Assembly: GCA_029204225.1 (NCBI GenBank)
Contig: CM055102.1
Coordinates: 8,751,456-8,815,455, forward strand
Length of the DNA stretch: 64,000 nt
Direction: 5' to 3'
From: Diphasiastrum complanatum
Taxonomy: Eukaryota > Streptophyta > Lycopodiopsida > Lycopodiales > Lycopodiaceae
Position 1 is the first letter of the stretch. The number at the start of each line of letters is the position of its first letter. Shown piece by piece: positions 10,561-22,079 of the stretch. Both the position numbers and the translations under genes were made by a program. The notes beneath the pieces were generated by a model that was not told the DNA's origin, made no database searches, and worked only from the letters and a program-made list of their open reading frames with translations.

Positions 10561-12180
10561 TCATCTATGAAAGTCAACTATATCTATATTGAAAGAATGA
10601 CTTGGATTACTGAAAAAACCATCATCCTCCACTCGTCATCAACAGAGAAACGCTGATTTATAAGGTTGACTCTGATGAAGAAGACGGGTCTTCCACTTCA
10701 TCAGCTGAAAACTAGTGTTGAGAATATGTCAAGTTCTAAATTGAGAGGCATCAGTGAAAATTCCTTAGAAAATGTACCTTACAAAAAAGAATGTGCAAAT
10801 ATAATTTAAGCTGTTTTGTATTTCAATGGGATTTCGAGTTTCAAAAATCATTTGTTCTCTTGAATTATTATTTCACTTGTAATTATGATGGTTTTATGAA
10901 GTTTGCAACAAAAAACTTGTAGTTTATTCAAGATATGCATTTTTTTATTTTTTTAAAAACAAAATTAAGAGACTTATTAGAAGAATCCATGATTTTGGCC
11001 TAAAACTAACTTGTGATAGAAGGAGCTGATGGCTCGAGAAGGAACCTTTCTTTTGAAGACTAATACCATCAAACAAAGAGGACTACAAAATTTGTGGGGC
11101 GGATTCACAGTTCAAGTACCCGTGAACGAAAACAAAACGACTCGATGTTTGCAAAGGATAAATGGCTAGCCTATTTCTTGGGTTAGTTTCATTTGTGACA
11201 ATGTCCACAAACGAAAGTAGGAAGTCGAAAAGTTGGAAAGGGCAATGTCAGAGGAGATCTTCTATGAAACAATTGGTCTTCATTTGGGATGGCTACATTT
11301 GGAACTAAAACTCACTAAGCATGGGTGATATATAGTGTCAGTTGAGTTTTTTCTCAAAGGGGAAAGACTGGGATTCTCTTCAAAGATTGGCAACAAGTTA
11401 GATCAAGCCATAATCCTAGCAGATGGAAAGCAAAGTGCTGGAAAGGCTTTTGTTTGAGAACTCATCTCTAAGTCCGATCAGCTAATTTTATAAGTGGAGG
11501 GGAACAATCACACACACCTCTCTCTTATGCATTTTGAATAAAAGTTTATCAAAATGGCAAATTCAAGGCAAAAAGCTTGTTATAGGCTTTTCTCTGGACG
11601 CGTAATGATGAGAAAACGATGAGTACACTGACCCGTGTCCCGTGTAAAGCAGCTGATCAACGAAGGAATTGTGAAAGTTGAGTCTTGCACGAGAGACTTG
11701 GTACTTTGAACGGACGCTAAGGGACAATTCATATTAAAATCGAACTAGTGCAAATTCTGGGTGCATGTGTCTGATTCAAAGAGAGCTACTTGAAGCCAAG
11801 CTAGATGTACACTTCTTGTTTTAACTGTGAGGTGACTGACCAGTGATGGAATTGTGAAAGTCAAGTTTTGCGCGACGGACATTTGGGTTGATCCAAAGAC
11901 AGCTACTTCCAGCTAACTGAGCGGTGCATTGCGGAGTACTCAATCTTTGCCTACCTTAAAGTAGTCACCCAATTCACCTAATTGCTGACCACTCATCATG
12001 CATCAAACGACTTTAAACACCTTGCCCAACATGCATGCCAGAAGTCCCAAAAAAAAGTAAGGCTTTTTTATATTAAAAAAAACCACACAAACCCTACTTT
12101 TTCAAAGAAAAAAAAAGAATTTTAGGGCCGGTTCCCTCATCTCTACATCGACAATAACCCAAAGCTTCATTCGAGCCTCC
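10561..12180. other. Spacer without recognised genes
   Basis: No coding sequence, LTR pair or RNA gene could be supported. Two short similar segments near 11660 and 11840 (each around GGAATTGTGAAAGT) suggest a decayed local duplication. Confidence 0.5.
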
Positions 12181-12840
12181 CCAAATCGAGAGAGAGAAAG
12201 AGAGAGAGAGAGAGTGCCGCCATCATCAAGCTTGCTTCAACCACGACCACCCTCGCTGGAGGAGAAGGGAAAGGGAGAGGGAGAACTCTCACACAGGATT
12301 GCGCGCTCAGCTTTTACAGCTCATCGTGAAGATCTCAAACGAATTCACCTACTATGCTGATAGCGCACTGAAACCATTTACAGAGATGGCAACACAAGGG
12401 CGGATCTATCATATGTTTTTCAATCCATTTGTGGCTTCACCACCTGCGGCCTGCACTGGGAAACAGATTTGTTACTAGACTGCAACCACTGATGCCATCT
12501 CTGGATAAATGTTTCATCTGCCTCACTTTTCGGAGGCATCCTGCTTTTTCCAGTCAACCAGAGAATTCGTCTGAGGCAGGCTTCCTTGCACAAAAACGCA
12601 AGATTTACAGGGATAGAAAATGATTTGCATGCTATCAATCAGCTCGGTTTTGACCAGATTCAACTCTCCAATGTTGTCTTCACAGACAAATCTACAAAAT
12701 CTGTTAACTGGCTTCACAAACGAAGCATGATTCTGGGAGAGGCGTACAGAACACAGAACTTCCTTCTACTCTTCCTTGCAGGAACCGAAATCCAGGGAGT
12801 TAGGGTTCTGAACTATCTCAGTCAAAAACTCTGCTATTAA
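12180..12840 (+). other. GA-rich tract and possible decayed 5' exon
   Basis: A GAGA-rich microsatellite at about 12188-12216 is followed by GC-richer sequence than its neighbours, then an open stretch that can be read as EFTYYADSALKPFTEMATQG before a stop near 12475. The composition resembles a plant 5' UTR and first exon. No domain is recognised, no continuous frame is seen, and no downstream exon was found, so this may be a gene fragment or nothing. Confidence 0.25.
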
Positions 12841-13384
12841 TAGAGAATTTTACATGCAACTCCAGTCTATATTACTAACTGTAGGTTCAACAGGAGAATT
12901 TCTGTTAAAATAACCCACAACCATCAACATGCAGTTTGTTAAATTCAAGATATCCAGAGCTAATAACTTGTTTACTTTCTAGGATAAATTATTACAAAAT
13001 CCATTTATCAATAAACATAGCTGAATCAAACAGAATCCAACATCCTGAACATTATGGACTTTTGCAATTCATTAAAACCTCTATTAATAAGCAAAATCCA
13101 GCAACAAGCCAAGCATTCCACATCCTATAGGAATTCTTAAGCAACCAAGAAATAGGAAATGAATCAAACACCAACTACAAGCAATATTTACAAACCAAAA
13201 AACTAGTGGAATGGCACTCTACCGCCATTTTTGGCAAACATGCTTCATTTCACACTTAGTGAATCCAACATCGATTCCTCTTGGGAAAACAACACTCCAT
13301 TCCAGGATGATAATTTAAGTGCTTCTCCTTCCAATCCGATGTAGAGCTTGCCTCCAATCCTATCTAAGACCGCATCTTAGCCGG
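12841..13384. other. Spacer, probable retroelement leader at its right end
   Basis: No coding sequence is seen. The part next to 13385 lies downstream of the minus-strand primer site and is probably the element's leader. Confidence 0.4.
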
Positions 13385-13396
13385 CCTCTGATACCA
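13385..13396 (-). other. tRNA-Met primer binding site (minus)
   Basis: The minus strand reads TGGTATCAGAGG, directly after an LTR-like end ...GGTCATTACA. This marks a minus-strand LTR element. Confidence 0.75.
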
Positions 13397-13397
13397 A

Positions 13398-14219
13398 TGT
13401 AATGACCCTAAAGGATAATCCCTAAGGTGAGGATGGGAGAATACAATAAGAGAGACTATGGAGCCAAACCACCCAACCAAACCTAGATCAAACTTGGATC
13501 TAGCCCCCAAGCCATGCCATATGAAGCAAGAGTAGAAGAGAGAAACTGGTAACCTAAACCCAAATGTCGACAGGAGAATCACTGCCTCATTATATAGAGA
13601 GTAAAGTCATGTGCATGAAACCATGCAACCCCCATGCAGGTCAACTATAAATAGATCACATCTCTCATGCAATTCTCCTGCCTATATCTGTCACACATAC
13701 ATGCAATACTCCATATGTCTCAATTAGAGTGTCTGGGTCCTCTGAAGGTTATATGTTACAAATTGGCTTTGACATGGAATTAAATCACGGCGTGACCGAA
13801 ACCTCGAATACCGGAGGGCCAGTCTACCATATTAGGACTATTCCAAGTCCTTAACCGAATATGGCCATAACATGCGCATTGGAGAAAATTTGGCCTTGAA
13901 AAAGGCCCTAGAAGGATTGCCACATAGGATGTCAAATTTTGGAAATGTAGAATACAAAACCTTTTTTTGCTCATAGTCTTGCCCAAACAATCTTGGATGG
14001 TTAACTATTCTGTGTATACTATAGTCTATGGTTGGAAAAAATTTTGTGACTTTTGAATGCCAATTCGGATTGAGGCGATTATGGTATCATTAAAAATCCC
14101 TTGATGAGAGCTTTCCAATGACACCCAACATGACCTAGTTCCGAGCTACAGATAATAAGTTATGGCCAATGAAAGTTACAGGTGGTCAAAACTTGGTCAA
14201 CCTGATAGCACAAAATGGC
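13398..14219 (-). repeat. Probable gypsy-type LTR (minus strand)
   Basis: The segment begins TGTAATGACCCTAAAGG on the plus strand, one base from the primer site. Its minus-strand end GGTCATTACA resembles plant Ty3/gypsy LTR ends. The inner boundary near 14219 (GGCA) is a guess. No partner copy lies in the window. It abuts gypsy RT sequence of the opposite strand, so the two need not belong together. Confidence 0.5.
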
Positions 14220-14240
14220 AAGATGTGAATTTGCATGAAT

Positions 14241-15060
14241 ATGAAGGCTTTAAATGCAATTACATGGAAGCATCACTTTTCGTTATCTTTCACAGAAAGA
14301 ATATTGGATCGCCTTGTTGGTGTTGAAGCTTATAGTTTCATGGATGGTCAGGTCAAGATTACACTTGCTAATCAGCACAAAACTACATTTGCAATAGATT
14401 GGAAAACCTATATTGCAGATAAGATTATGTTGTTTGGGCTTTTCAATGTGCCAAGCATATTTCAGCATGTGATGTAATTTTCATTCAAGAAATACTTGCA
14501 AAAAGTTGTAGAAATTCACTTAGATGATCTTGGTTGCCCTAGATTGAAAACAAAACACTTGGAGCATTTGGAGAAGTACTTGAATAGTGCCAAAATTATC
14601 AAATTTCTTTGAATCCTGAGAAGTGTTATATATGGGATATACACAGAATTATTTTAGGACATGTAATATCCAGACATGACATTGCAACAGATCTATCAAA
14701 GATTCAAATCTGGTGAATTTTCAAATTTCATTAAATCTTGAGAAGTGTCAAATATGGGTTATACATGGAATCATTTTAGGACATGTGATATCCAGACAAG
14801 GCATGGCCACAAATCTATTAAAGATTTGAATTATTATGAATTTACTTCCACCAAAGATGATTTGAGAAGTTTACATTTTTATGGGCCATGCGAACTACTA
14901 CTGAATTTTTATTGAAGTCTTCGCGGATCTAGCACGACTTATATATAAGTTGACAATTGTTCCTATGTGGACTATTGAAGCCTTAGAGTCATTTGAGAAG
15001 CTGAAGATGTCTTGATATCTACACTGATGTCAGCCGATCTCTTATCATAAAAAATCGGAC
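14241..15060 (+). pseudogene. Ty3/gypsy RT and RNase H remnant
   Basis: The start reads LNAITWKHHFSLSFTERILD, then VEAYSFMDG, KTTFAIDWKTY and FGLFNVPSIFQHVM, matching the gypsy RT palm (compare VEAYSFLDGFSGYNQ in the element at 30362-31018). Further on come LNPEKCYIWDIHRIILGHVI and an RNase H-like start, with many stops and shifts. The catalytic aspartate motif is not intact. The thumb region is duplicated in tandem. No gag, protease or integrase is adjacent. Confidence 0.8.
14590..14832 (+). repeat. Tandem duplication inside gypsy RT remnant
   Basis: About 120 bases are repeated head to tail: the block with AATCCTGAGAAGTGTTATAT at about 14597-14715 and the block with AATCTTGAGAAGTGTCAAAT at about 14718-14830. 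The copies share the order of LNPEKC-, RIILGHVIS- and KIQI-like codons but differ at many bases, so the duplication is old. Confidence 0.78.
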
Positions 15061-15262
15061 TGGAATGGTAGTAATTTTGAAAATATCGATTATTGTAAAA
15101 ATATTGCATGTATTATATTTATAGTTTGGTGCATCCAGCTTGGTACTTTTAATTATAAATCAGTTGTTGAGCACACTAGTGTCATCTTCCAACTCATTTA
15201 TATTGTATGTATGCACACAGAGATAGCCCTTTATCCTGATCCATTGAATATGAGGTGGCTAT

Positions 15263-15597
15263 TTGTCCTGCAAACAAAGACAAAATAATAGAATATTCTC
15301 CAAAATATCAAGCTCGAAGCTGCGACAATATACGATCATTACGAAGAAGACGAAAATGATCCCGATTTGGAAAATCATGCAGAAGAGAATCTGCATAATG
15401 AAGAGGACGAAAAATATGATTATCTCGTGGAGCCAAATGAGCATGCCGATTGGGATGTCAATGACAATGACGTAAGAGCTGAAAATCAAATCAATGAAAC
15501 CATTGATGATGATACTTATAATCTCCCAACAAGAATAGACCATCTATTTCAAATTCGTGAAATAATTAGACTACTAGATGAGTCACTGAAAGTTTAG
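15263..15597 (+). other. Short acidic reading frame, unassigned
   Basis: An open stretch without ATG encodes a strongly acidic peptide (YDHYEEDENDPDLENHAEEN, then DWDVNDNDVRAENQINE) ending in IDHLFQIREIIRLLDESLKV. I recognise no family. It may be a leftover of a transposon protein, since it lies between a gypsy remnant and a CACTA end, or a chance frame. Confidence 0.25.
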
Positions 15598-15839
15598 AAT
15601 TTGACTCAGATATGTTGACGAGATATCAATGATGATGTGTTTACAGATGAGATTGATTGAATTGTATCAAAGAATATATTCAATTGTTGCTAGTCGAGAT
15701 CTATTGTGTTTATATCTCAACATTTCATATAAGATTTCACACTTCACTTCTTCTTTATTCTATTGAAATATTTGTAATTAAATTAATTTCATTGTAATTA
15801 CTCATCAAACATATAGCTTCCTTTTCTTGCATGTCAATG

Positions 15840-16532
15840 CATCTTCAGAGTGACATTAATTTCAATAGCATTATGCGTCGCTCAGGGATGTTCAATGACA
15901 TTTAAATTATACGTTGCCACGCCACGTTTACTGTCTATCATCAAACCGTCACTGTCCAAAAACCATCTGCAATATTATTACAACGTCGCCCGACAACGAT
16001 TAAGTCATGAAGTCATTTAATTTTTGTCGTAACGTCGCTCACCTTGTATGTTGCCTAGCAACATTCAATATATGTCGCCAAACCATCGCTATTCAAAAAC
16101 CATCCCTCGGGTTTTACAGTCTGCAATATTATTACAACGTCGCTCGGTGACAGTTAAAACAAGGAGACATTTAGGCGTCGCTCAACTGTCATCGTAATGT
16201 CGCTCGCTTTGGATGTCGCATAGCGACATTTAGTAATTGTCGCTACAACATCGATTTCTCATAAATTGGTTTTGGGGCCGAGAACGTTGCACGCACGACG
16301 ACGTTCAGAGTTAATTGTCGCTGGTCGTTAGAAAAATGTTGCTAGAAAAAGTATTGCAAAGCGTCGAATATTATATGTCGTACGACGACGATTAAGATAT
16401 CACAAAGCTAAGTTCTTTTGCGACAGTTTAAAAACTATATATCTGTCGCTATTAAAATCACGGAGCGACGTTTCATTTTTACTAAATAAATGTTGCAAAC
16501 TTTCATCGCTGTAAACATTTTTTGTAGTAGTG
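15840..16532. mobile_element. One end of a CACTA (En/Spm) transposon
   Basis: The segment ends TTTTTTGTAGTAGTG at 16532. The reverse complement CACTACTACAAAAAATG is a classic CACTA terminal inverted repeat. The preceding 690 bases are packed with GTCGCT, GCGAC and ACGTCG motifs in both orientations, the subterminal repeat pattern typical of this superfamily. Part is duplicated: CTGCAATATTATTACAACGT occurs near 15969 and 16122. No opposite terminus was found upstream, so this is a truncated or unbounded element. No transposase is visible. Confidence 0.75.
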
Positions 16533-16559
16533 CCACATAGGTTACCTTACAATAGATCT

Positions 16560-16780
16560 ACATCAAGGTCAAATAAGCCTTTCATCTAGTGAGGCCGAGT
16601 ACAAAGCTCTTACATCTTGTACAAAGGAGGTGCTTTTAATGAAAATGATGGTAATGGATTTTCACTTGCTGGATATTTCAGAGAGTCCAATCATCTTTTG
16701 TGATAACCTTTCAGCCCAAAGATTGGCAATTAGCAATCCTATTTTGCATGCAAGGAGAAAGCATATTGAAGTGGCTTAGA
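16560..16780 (+). pseudogene. Copia RNase H fragment
   Basis: The frame reads LSSSEAEYKALTSCTKEVLL, then IIFCDNLSAQRLAISNPILH and ARRKHIEVA before TAG near 16780. This is the C-terminal RNase H of a copia polyprotein. The frame enters from a short stretch after the CACTA end, so the transposon or a deletion cut it upstream. Confidence 0.85.
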
Positions 16781-16795
16781 GATAGATTAATATTT

Positions 16796-17346
16796 GGCCT
16801 AAATAGGGTTTGTACTTTTTTTGGCAAGTAGATAAGTGGATGAGGTCGGATTTGGATCCATTCGAATTGACTAATTTTGGTACATTGCATCTAGACTAGT
16901 ATTTCAAGGTTTTTGATGAAGTATCTAGAAGTTTTCAATTTAGGTCAAGTTTGGTAGCCAAATGACATTTTGGAAGCTATAAATAGTCGTACTTGCATGG
17001 AGAAATAATCATCAAAGTTTCTTTCTTTGTAGAGAATTAATCTCTTGTGTTTCTATGTCCATCTCACATGTTTCTCTCTTGATATCTTGAGTTTCTATGT
17101 GTAGAATGTTGATTTTATGAGAGATCTTGATTCCACACATGTGAAGGACAGTACCTTATTGTTGTTTTATGGACAGGGACAATACCATACTGTATTTTCA
17201 TGCTTATGATCAGATCTTAGTGATTTATGCATTTCTAGCATGCTAGAATTAATGATTTCTATCTTGTAGATAAAACTAGACGTGCATCCAAATTTGGCCA
17301 AGACCTTGTTGATCCACTAAATGTGTTTTGGATCTGTAATTTCACA
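16796..17346 (+). repeat. Truncated LTR of the element F family
   Basis: The sequence aligns with 57803-58351, the 5' LTR of element F: shared blocks include TTTTGGTACATTGCATCTAG, CTATAAATAG, TTTCTATGTGTAGAATGTTG and the end ATTTCACA. The first ~100 bases of the LTR are missing and it directly follows the copia RNase H fragment, so it is probably a 3' LTR joined to its coding region by a deletion. Confidence 0.82.
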
Positions 17347-17349
17347 CAT

Positions 17350-18960
17350 CATTTGTCAGCAAGAATTATTAGTAAGGCACAAGGAAAACAAATAGGTATT
17401 ATCTTTATTTGGCTATATTTAGCTAGCATTTTATTATCAATAAAATATACTCCAAAAATATTGGTTGGCACGATCAATAAACTCACAAAATGTCTAGACT
17501 CTTATTCAAGTATTAATAGTTATTCAATGTTAAGTTCTTTGTTTGGTTGTTAATTTAAATCTTGTATCTATGATTGCAACGAATATGGTATGCATTGGAT
17601 GCTTCATGTGCCACACTTATGTTGTTCAAAGCAATTGGTTTTATGTTATTTATTTTTTCTATGTTTGTCTATGAGTTTTGTATTTGAGCACTACAATTAG
17701 CTGTTGACCAAAATTATGCACACATTACATATACATATGATGGAGACTATAATAGGAAGTTTAAAAAAGAGCATTAAATCATATATTCTTTGGAAACATT
17801 GCAGAAGTAACAAAAGTTGGTGGCATACCATGTGCCATCTATTTTTTGAATCTAGACTTGAAATAAACTTGTGAAGCTCACAAATAATTTACTTGAAATC
17901 CGTTGGCCCTATGTCATGAGTTGATAATCCGTCCCATCAACTATCACTTTTGTGCTTCAAAAATGCTATAGCTTGTTCAAGCATAACTGAATAGATGATA
18001 ATTCCTAATTTGTCATCATTTTGTAAGGGTGCTTGCAAGACCCTTATGGAGAGAGCCTTTTATCGTTTGAGATTGTTTAATTTTCGTTGCTGAAAATCTA
18101 AAAACATTTCTTTTATCTAATTTGAGGCGGATCCTCAATTCCAAATCTTAAAAACCTCATTGATGCCACCAAAGTGGGACCTTTATGAATGACTTCACTC
18201 TTTGAACTTTATTTTGTTGGCTGAAATCTATTTTAGGAATAGGTAGCCCTAGACTTTTGTCACCTAGCTACTCATACTTCTTTGCAAAGTTCTATCATTA
18301 GGATGTTCACTCCCTACAATAGTTACTTGGGAAAGATCATAACAAGAAGGAAACTCAAGTGCATATATGGTGGTTACTTAGAACAATCTCTTGTTTCACA
18401 CTTTTCGAAAGCATAAATGAGCTTCAAGTCTAGACAAATTATAATTGGAAACTCACTATCATGCATTTTCTATGGCAACATTCCAATCACTTGGTCAGTG
18501 AGAGTTTCAAAAGGAGCTCAAGATTCTCTTTGAAATAAGAGCTGCTAATATCATAGTCACTAATTGATAGAAAGGAAACAGAAAACACAAAAAGCATATG
18601 ATCCAGCTGAAAGTGTTCAAGCTTTCAAACATTGTTCCAAATTCTAGAGAATATTTATTATTATAAGAGTAATAAGTAACAGGCTTGAATTAGCCAAGGT
18701 GCATCAGCATCTACTTGATAATTCTAAATAAAATGTAGTTTGAGTATCAAGCTTTACAAAAATGCCAAAAGACATGCTTTGCAGAGATAATGCATCCCAT
18801 GTCAGTATGTTTTTTGGATGCATCCCATTTTGGGCTAATTATGTAAAGTGTTCTTTTAGGCTTGCTAACAGAAACATCGTGTCAAAAACTGATCTAGCAT
18901 CAGATATAAAATATACAAAATCTGGAGATGAAACGTGATTATGCTTTTCTTCTGATGCAT
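17350..18960. other. Spacer without recognised genes
   Basis: AT-rich DNA with only short reading frames (for example 17323-17553) that resemble nothing known to me. No repeats or RNA genes are evident. Confidence 0.55.
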
Positions 18961-19008
18961 AGTAGACAAACTGTCATCATGGTCATCTGATTATTCAGAA
19001 TTCAAAAA

Positions 19009-19400
19009 TTAAGGCAGATTGCTTGGGCTATTAATGAGATTTTCTAGGTCTGGGTAGCTTCTGATGTTGTCGGCAGCGAGATTCTTTACTTGCAATAACA
19101 TCTCTAATACATCCTTCATGGTAGGGCGTTGATCAGGAAATTCTCTAGTACATAATGCTCCTATTTGAAGAAGTTGAAGAATTGTAGGGTTGTGTTCTGG
19201 AGTGTCCAGGCTATCAAGGAGGACAACATCAACTACTTCCATTGGCCGGGTGCAAAGTGCTTGCTGCACCCACTTAGAAGGTGTTAGCTCATCCACGAAA
19301 ATTTCACTTGTTGGTCTTTTGCAAGTCAGCATCTCTAGAAGAACTACTCCATAGCTGTATACATCTCCTTTTGGAGAAGCTTGGCCAGATTGCAAATACT
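19009..19400 (-). pseudogene. LRR receptor-like kinase, last exon only
   Basis: On the minus strand the sequence after an acceptor-like TATGCAG at 19401-19407 encodes the C-terminal lobe of a plant LRR receptor kinase. It reads EYLQSGQASPKGDVYSYGVV (subdomains VIII-IX, with the conserved D of GDVYSYG), LLEMLTCKRPTSE and DQRPTMKDVLEML (subdomain XI, with the invariant R), and stops at 19009. An intron close to the APE motif just before this point is common in Xa21/FLS2-type kinases. I could not find the upstream kinase lobe, membrane segment or LRRs in the next several hundred bases. It is either an isolated fragment or the tail of a gene whose other exons are far away or lost. Confidence 0.75.
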
Positions 19401-19409
19401 CTGCATAGT

Positions 19410-20120
19410 TCACAATGCACATCATCGTTATTCAGTCACTGGAGTACTGGATCTAAAACTCAAAAAATAGAAATTACCCAGAATTTCACTCTCATGAAGA
19501 ATGTATAATCCACGCTATCATGCCTTATGTGGCTCTCCCATTATATGCATGAATGTACACAAGCATAAGTTGTAATGATTACCTCCAACTTACTGAAATC
19601 TTTCATAGAAACACTGCCATTTATTGAAGCTGTTCTTGCTTTTAATGTGGTATAACGGTGTTTCAGATATTTTGATAAAGATGGTACAAAACTTTGGCTC
19701 GTGATAGACAACAAGAAACAAGCTCTGATGATCAGCCCATTACAGGCTGATCATGACGTTTAAGGTGCATCTTCTGCCCCATCTTATTCAACTAGAAGCT
19801 GGATTTAAATGTGCTATCCTCAACTGTGAAAGGGAACATGGAGGTGAAAAGGGTAGTCCTTGACACCTACCCAAGTACATATCTAAAGAGCACAATCAGT
19901 GGGAAGCAGGGAAGAATGCGGGGCCACAGATTTACTTTACATAATTGATATTATTTATAACTACCCTCGGTATTACTGTACTTTCAAAGATATCGATATA
20001 ACGCTAAAAACACAAATTCATAGACATGCTGCAATGGTCAATTGAGCTGTGTGAAATCTATGATACTGTACCTGGTGCTTGAAGTCAAGTCTCCATTCGT
20101 AGTTGTGCTCAATAGTTTGG
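19410..20120. other. Spacer, upstream side of the kinase exon
   Basis: No kinase or LRR exon was recognised on the minus strand. A donor-like GGAG/GTAATC on the minus strand near 19582 follows an open stretch, but its translation matches no kinase motif, so it is not annotated as an exon. Confidence 0.4.
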
Positions 20121-20124
20121 CTAC

Positions 20125-20440
20125 TCTCGACCAGATGTGGAAACAAGAGTTTGGACATGTCAAAACTCCAACAAGACAAAGAATGGTCAAATCAAAACAT
20201 GTGACGACCTTAAAAATGCAATAGAGACAACTCCTGACATTAGGATGCATGATCGTTATATTGCATTGAGAGGTCATCATCTACATCATGTTTTCGATTC
20301 CAGAAAATTGTATGCATATTGGAAAGAAGAGTCAAGATTCCATCTTGAGCAGTCCTTGTGTCCTATCATTGATGGAATGGATCAAAATACAACAACATTA
20401 TCCTGTTTCAACAAGACTTCTCCCAAATTAGAGTTTGAAA
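20125..20440 (+). pseudogene. Second DUF7869-like fragment
   Basis: One frame gives WKQEFGHVKTPTRQRMVKSK and a shifted frame gives CDDLKNAIETTPDIRMHDRY, then YAYWKEESRFHLEQSLCPII and DGMDQNTTTLSCFNKTSPK. The order (a basic RIPK-like segment, a cysteine-containing linker, a helix, then IIDGMDQ with a threonine-leucine pair) matches the pseudogene at 7672-10560. Immediately after the IDGMDQ block, copia RT sequence begins in the same frame. The rest of the domain is absent. The family assignment rests on motif memory. Confidence 0.62.
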
Positions 20441-21312
20441 TTACAGACCTTGGAGAGGCTAAAAAATTTCTAGGAATAATGGATAAAACAACTGGAGACA
20501 TAAAACTTTCTCAATATGGTTATGCCTATAAAATTTTGGCATACTATGCAAAGCTTGAATGCAAGGGAAAAGAGACTCCTATGGCACTAGGAGTAAACCT
20601 TTCAAAGGATGACTGTCCAAGGATTGAACTGGAAGAATTTGAATGAGTAATACTTTTTGAAATCTAATCGGAGCTCTAATGTATTTGACTGTATGTACTC
20701 GACCAAATTTGGCCTTTCTTGTTTATGCTTTAGTAGAATTTTCTAACAATCTAGGAAAGTACCATTGGGAGCTAGCAAAGAGAGTCTTGTGATATCTCAA
20801 AATGAGCGCAGGCTTTGGCATTGTTTATTCAAAGCCATATGAGTCCACTCTCAAAGCATACAGTGACACTACTTGGGCAAGTTCAAAGGATGATACTAAA
20901 TCAGTCACTGGCGGATGCTTCATGATATGTGGAGGGCCAATAAGCTGGGTTTGCAAAAAACAAACTCTTGTGGCACAATCCTCATGTGAAGCTGAGTATG
21001 TGGCAGCTTCAAAGAATGCAAATGAGGTTGTGTGGCTAAGGCAGTTGTTGAGTGAGCTTGGGGAACAACAATCAAAACCTACTGTCATGTACATGAACAA
21101 CACCAACACAATCTCCATGACTCAAAATTCGGCCTTCCATTCCAGGACCAAACACATACCACTCAAATATCATCATGTCAGAGACCTTGTGCAAAAATAG
21201 GAGATTCGGATTGAATATGTGAAGACTACAGAAATGGCAAGTGATGTTCTCACAAAGGCCCTGGGACAAGAATTGTTTGAAAAACACAAGAAGAATATGA
21301 GCATTGGCTGAA
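20441..21312 (+). pseudogene. Copia element A: RT end and RNase H
   Basis: The frame enters within RT at FEITDLGEAKKFLGI (the segment after the catalytic site), continues with LECKGKETPMALG, a broken TRPNLAFLVYALVEF, then RNase H: AYSDTTWASSKDDTKSVTGG, AQSSCEAEYVAASKNANEVV, WLRQLLSELGEQ, HSRTKHIPLKYHHVRDLVQK, a TAG, and ASDVLTKALGQELFEKHKK. In-frame stops occur near 20646 and 21200. Gag, protease, integrase and the catalytic RT half are missing. Confidence 0.88.
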
Positions 21313-21327
21313 GAAATTTTCAGTTCA

Positions 21328-21715
21328 AGGGGGGAGTTGAAAAATGAACATCACTTTCCTTCATCCTTGAAGGCTTCCACATGGCATAGTCCACTTTCAC
21401 AGAGAAAGACGGCCACAAGTATAGTCTATTCCAATAGAAGCAGACAGTTGCAACTAATCAATGCTTAGCGCATCCATTAGTTTACAAGAGTAGCCTAGAA
21501 GAAAAATATAAAATAGATATAAATGTGCCTACAAAGGGCACAGAAAGGTGAGAGAGAGATAACAGTGAGAGTAAGTGATAGAACGAGAGTAGAAAATATA
21601 GAAGACATGTAAGCTGATATGCTACAAGCAATGTACTCTCATTCGAGAACACGATTTAGAAATGAATTGATCTTTTCCAGTCTTTACTATGCATAAATAT
21701 GTTATTTGTAAAAGA
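21328..21715 (+). repeat. PPT and 3' LTR of copia element A
   Basis: A purine tract AAGGGGGGA at 21327-21335 follows the RNase H stop. The LTR starts near GTTGAAAAATG (the expected TGTTGAAAAAT with a changed first base) and contains a TATA-like AAAATATAAAATAG. About 365 bases match, in reverse complement, the segment 34190-34555. Homology to that copy fades near 21715. Confidence 0.75.
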
Positions 21716-21957
21716 AATCCTATGACCGATGAGGTTCACAGTAGTTGCGCGCTAAGTGTTATGATCTTACTATGCTTCTTCAACTAATCGAGGGTACAAT
21801 TGATAGATAAGTCATCTCTCTATCATCTTAGATTGCTCTCACTCTTGCTTACTTTTTTTGATCCTACACTATGTCTATATATATACAATATAATAGAGTT
21901 TATCTTCTAATTAGTTCTTGTAAACAATGTGTTTAAGTCTTTATGAGAAGAGACTAA

Positions 21958-22072
21958 TCTGGAAGTGGCTTCATGTTGGAAGGCAATGATAGGCTTACCT
22001 CAACAAATAATTATTCAACTTGGAAGGCAAGGACAAAATCTTTGCTTGAGATGAATGATTTGATGACTTGAT
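21958..22072 (+). pseudogene. Gag fragment of the element F family
   Basis: The frame reads SGFMLEGNDRLTSTNNYSTW, then KSLLEMNDLMT before TGA. At the DNA level it is nearly identical to the gag start of element F near 58962. It stops at the point where the minus-strand RNase H of element B begins, so a rearrangement joined two families in opposite orientation. Confidence 0.8.
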
Positions 22073-22079
22073 GCAAGAC

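Noticed and set aside
19550-19680. Possible upstream exon of the LRR kinase ending GGAG/GTAATC on the minus strand
   Set aside because: The translation (SINGSVSMKDFSKLE) does not match a kinase subdomain convincingly.
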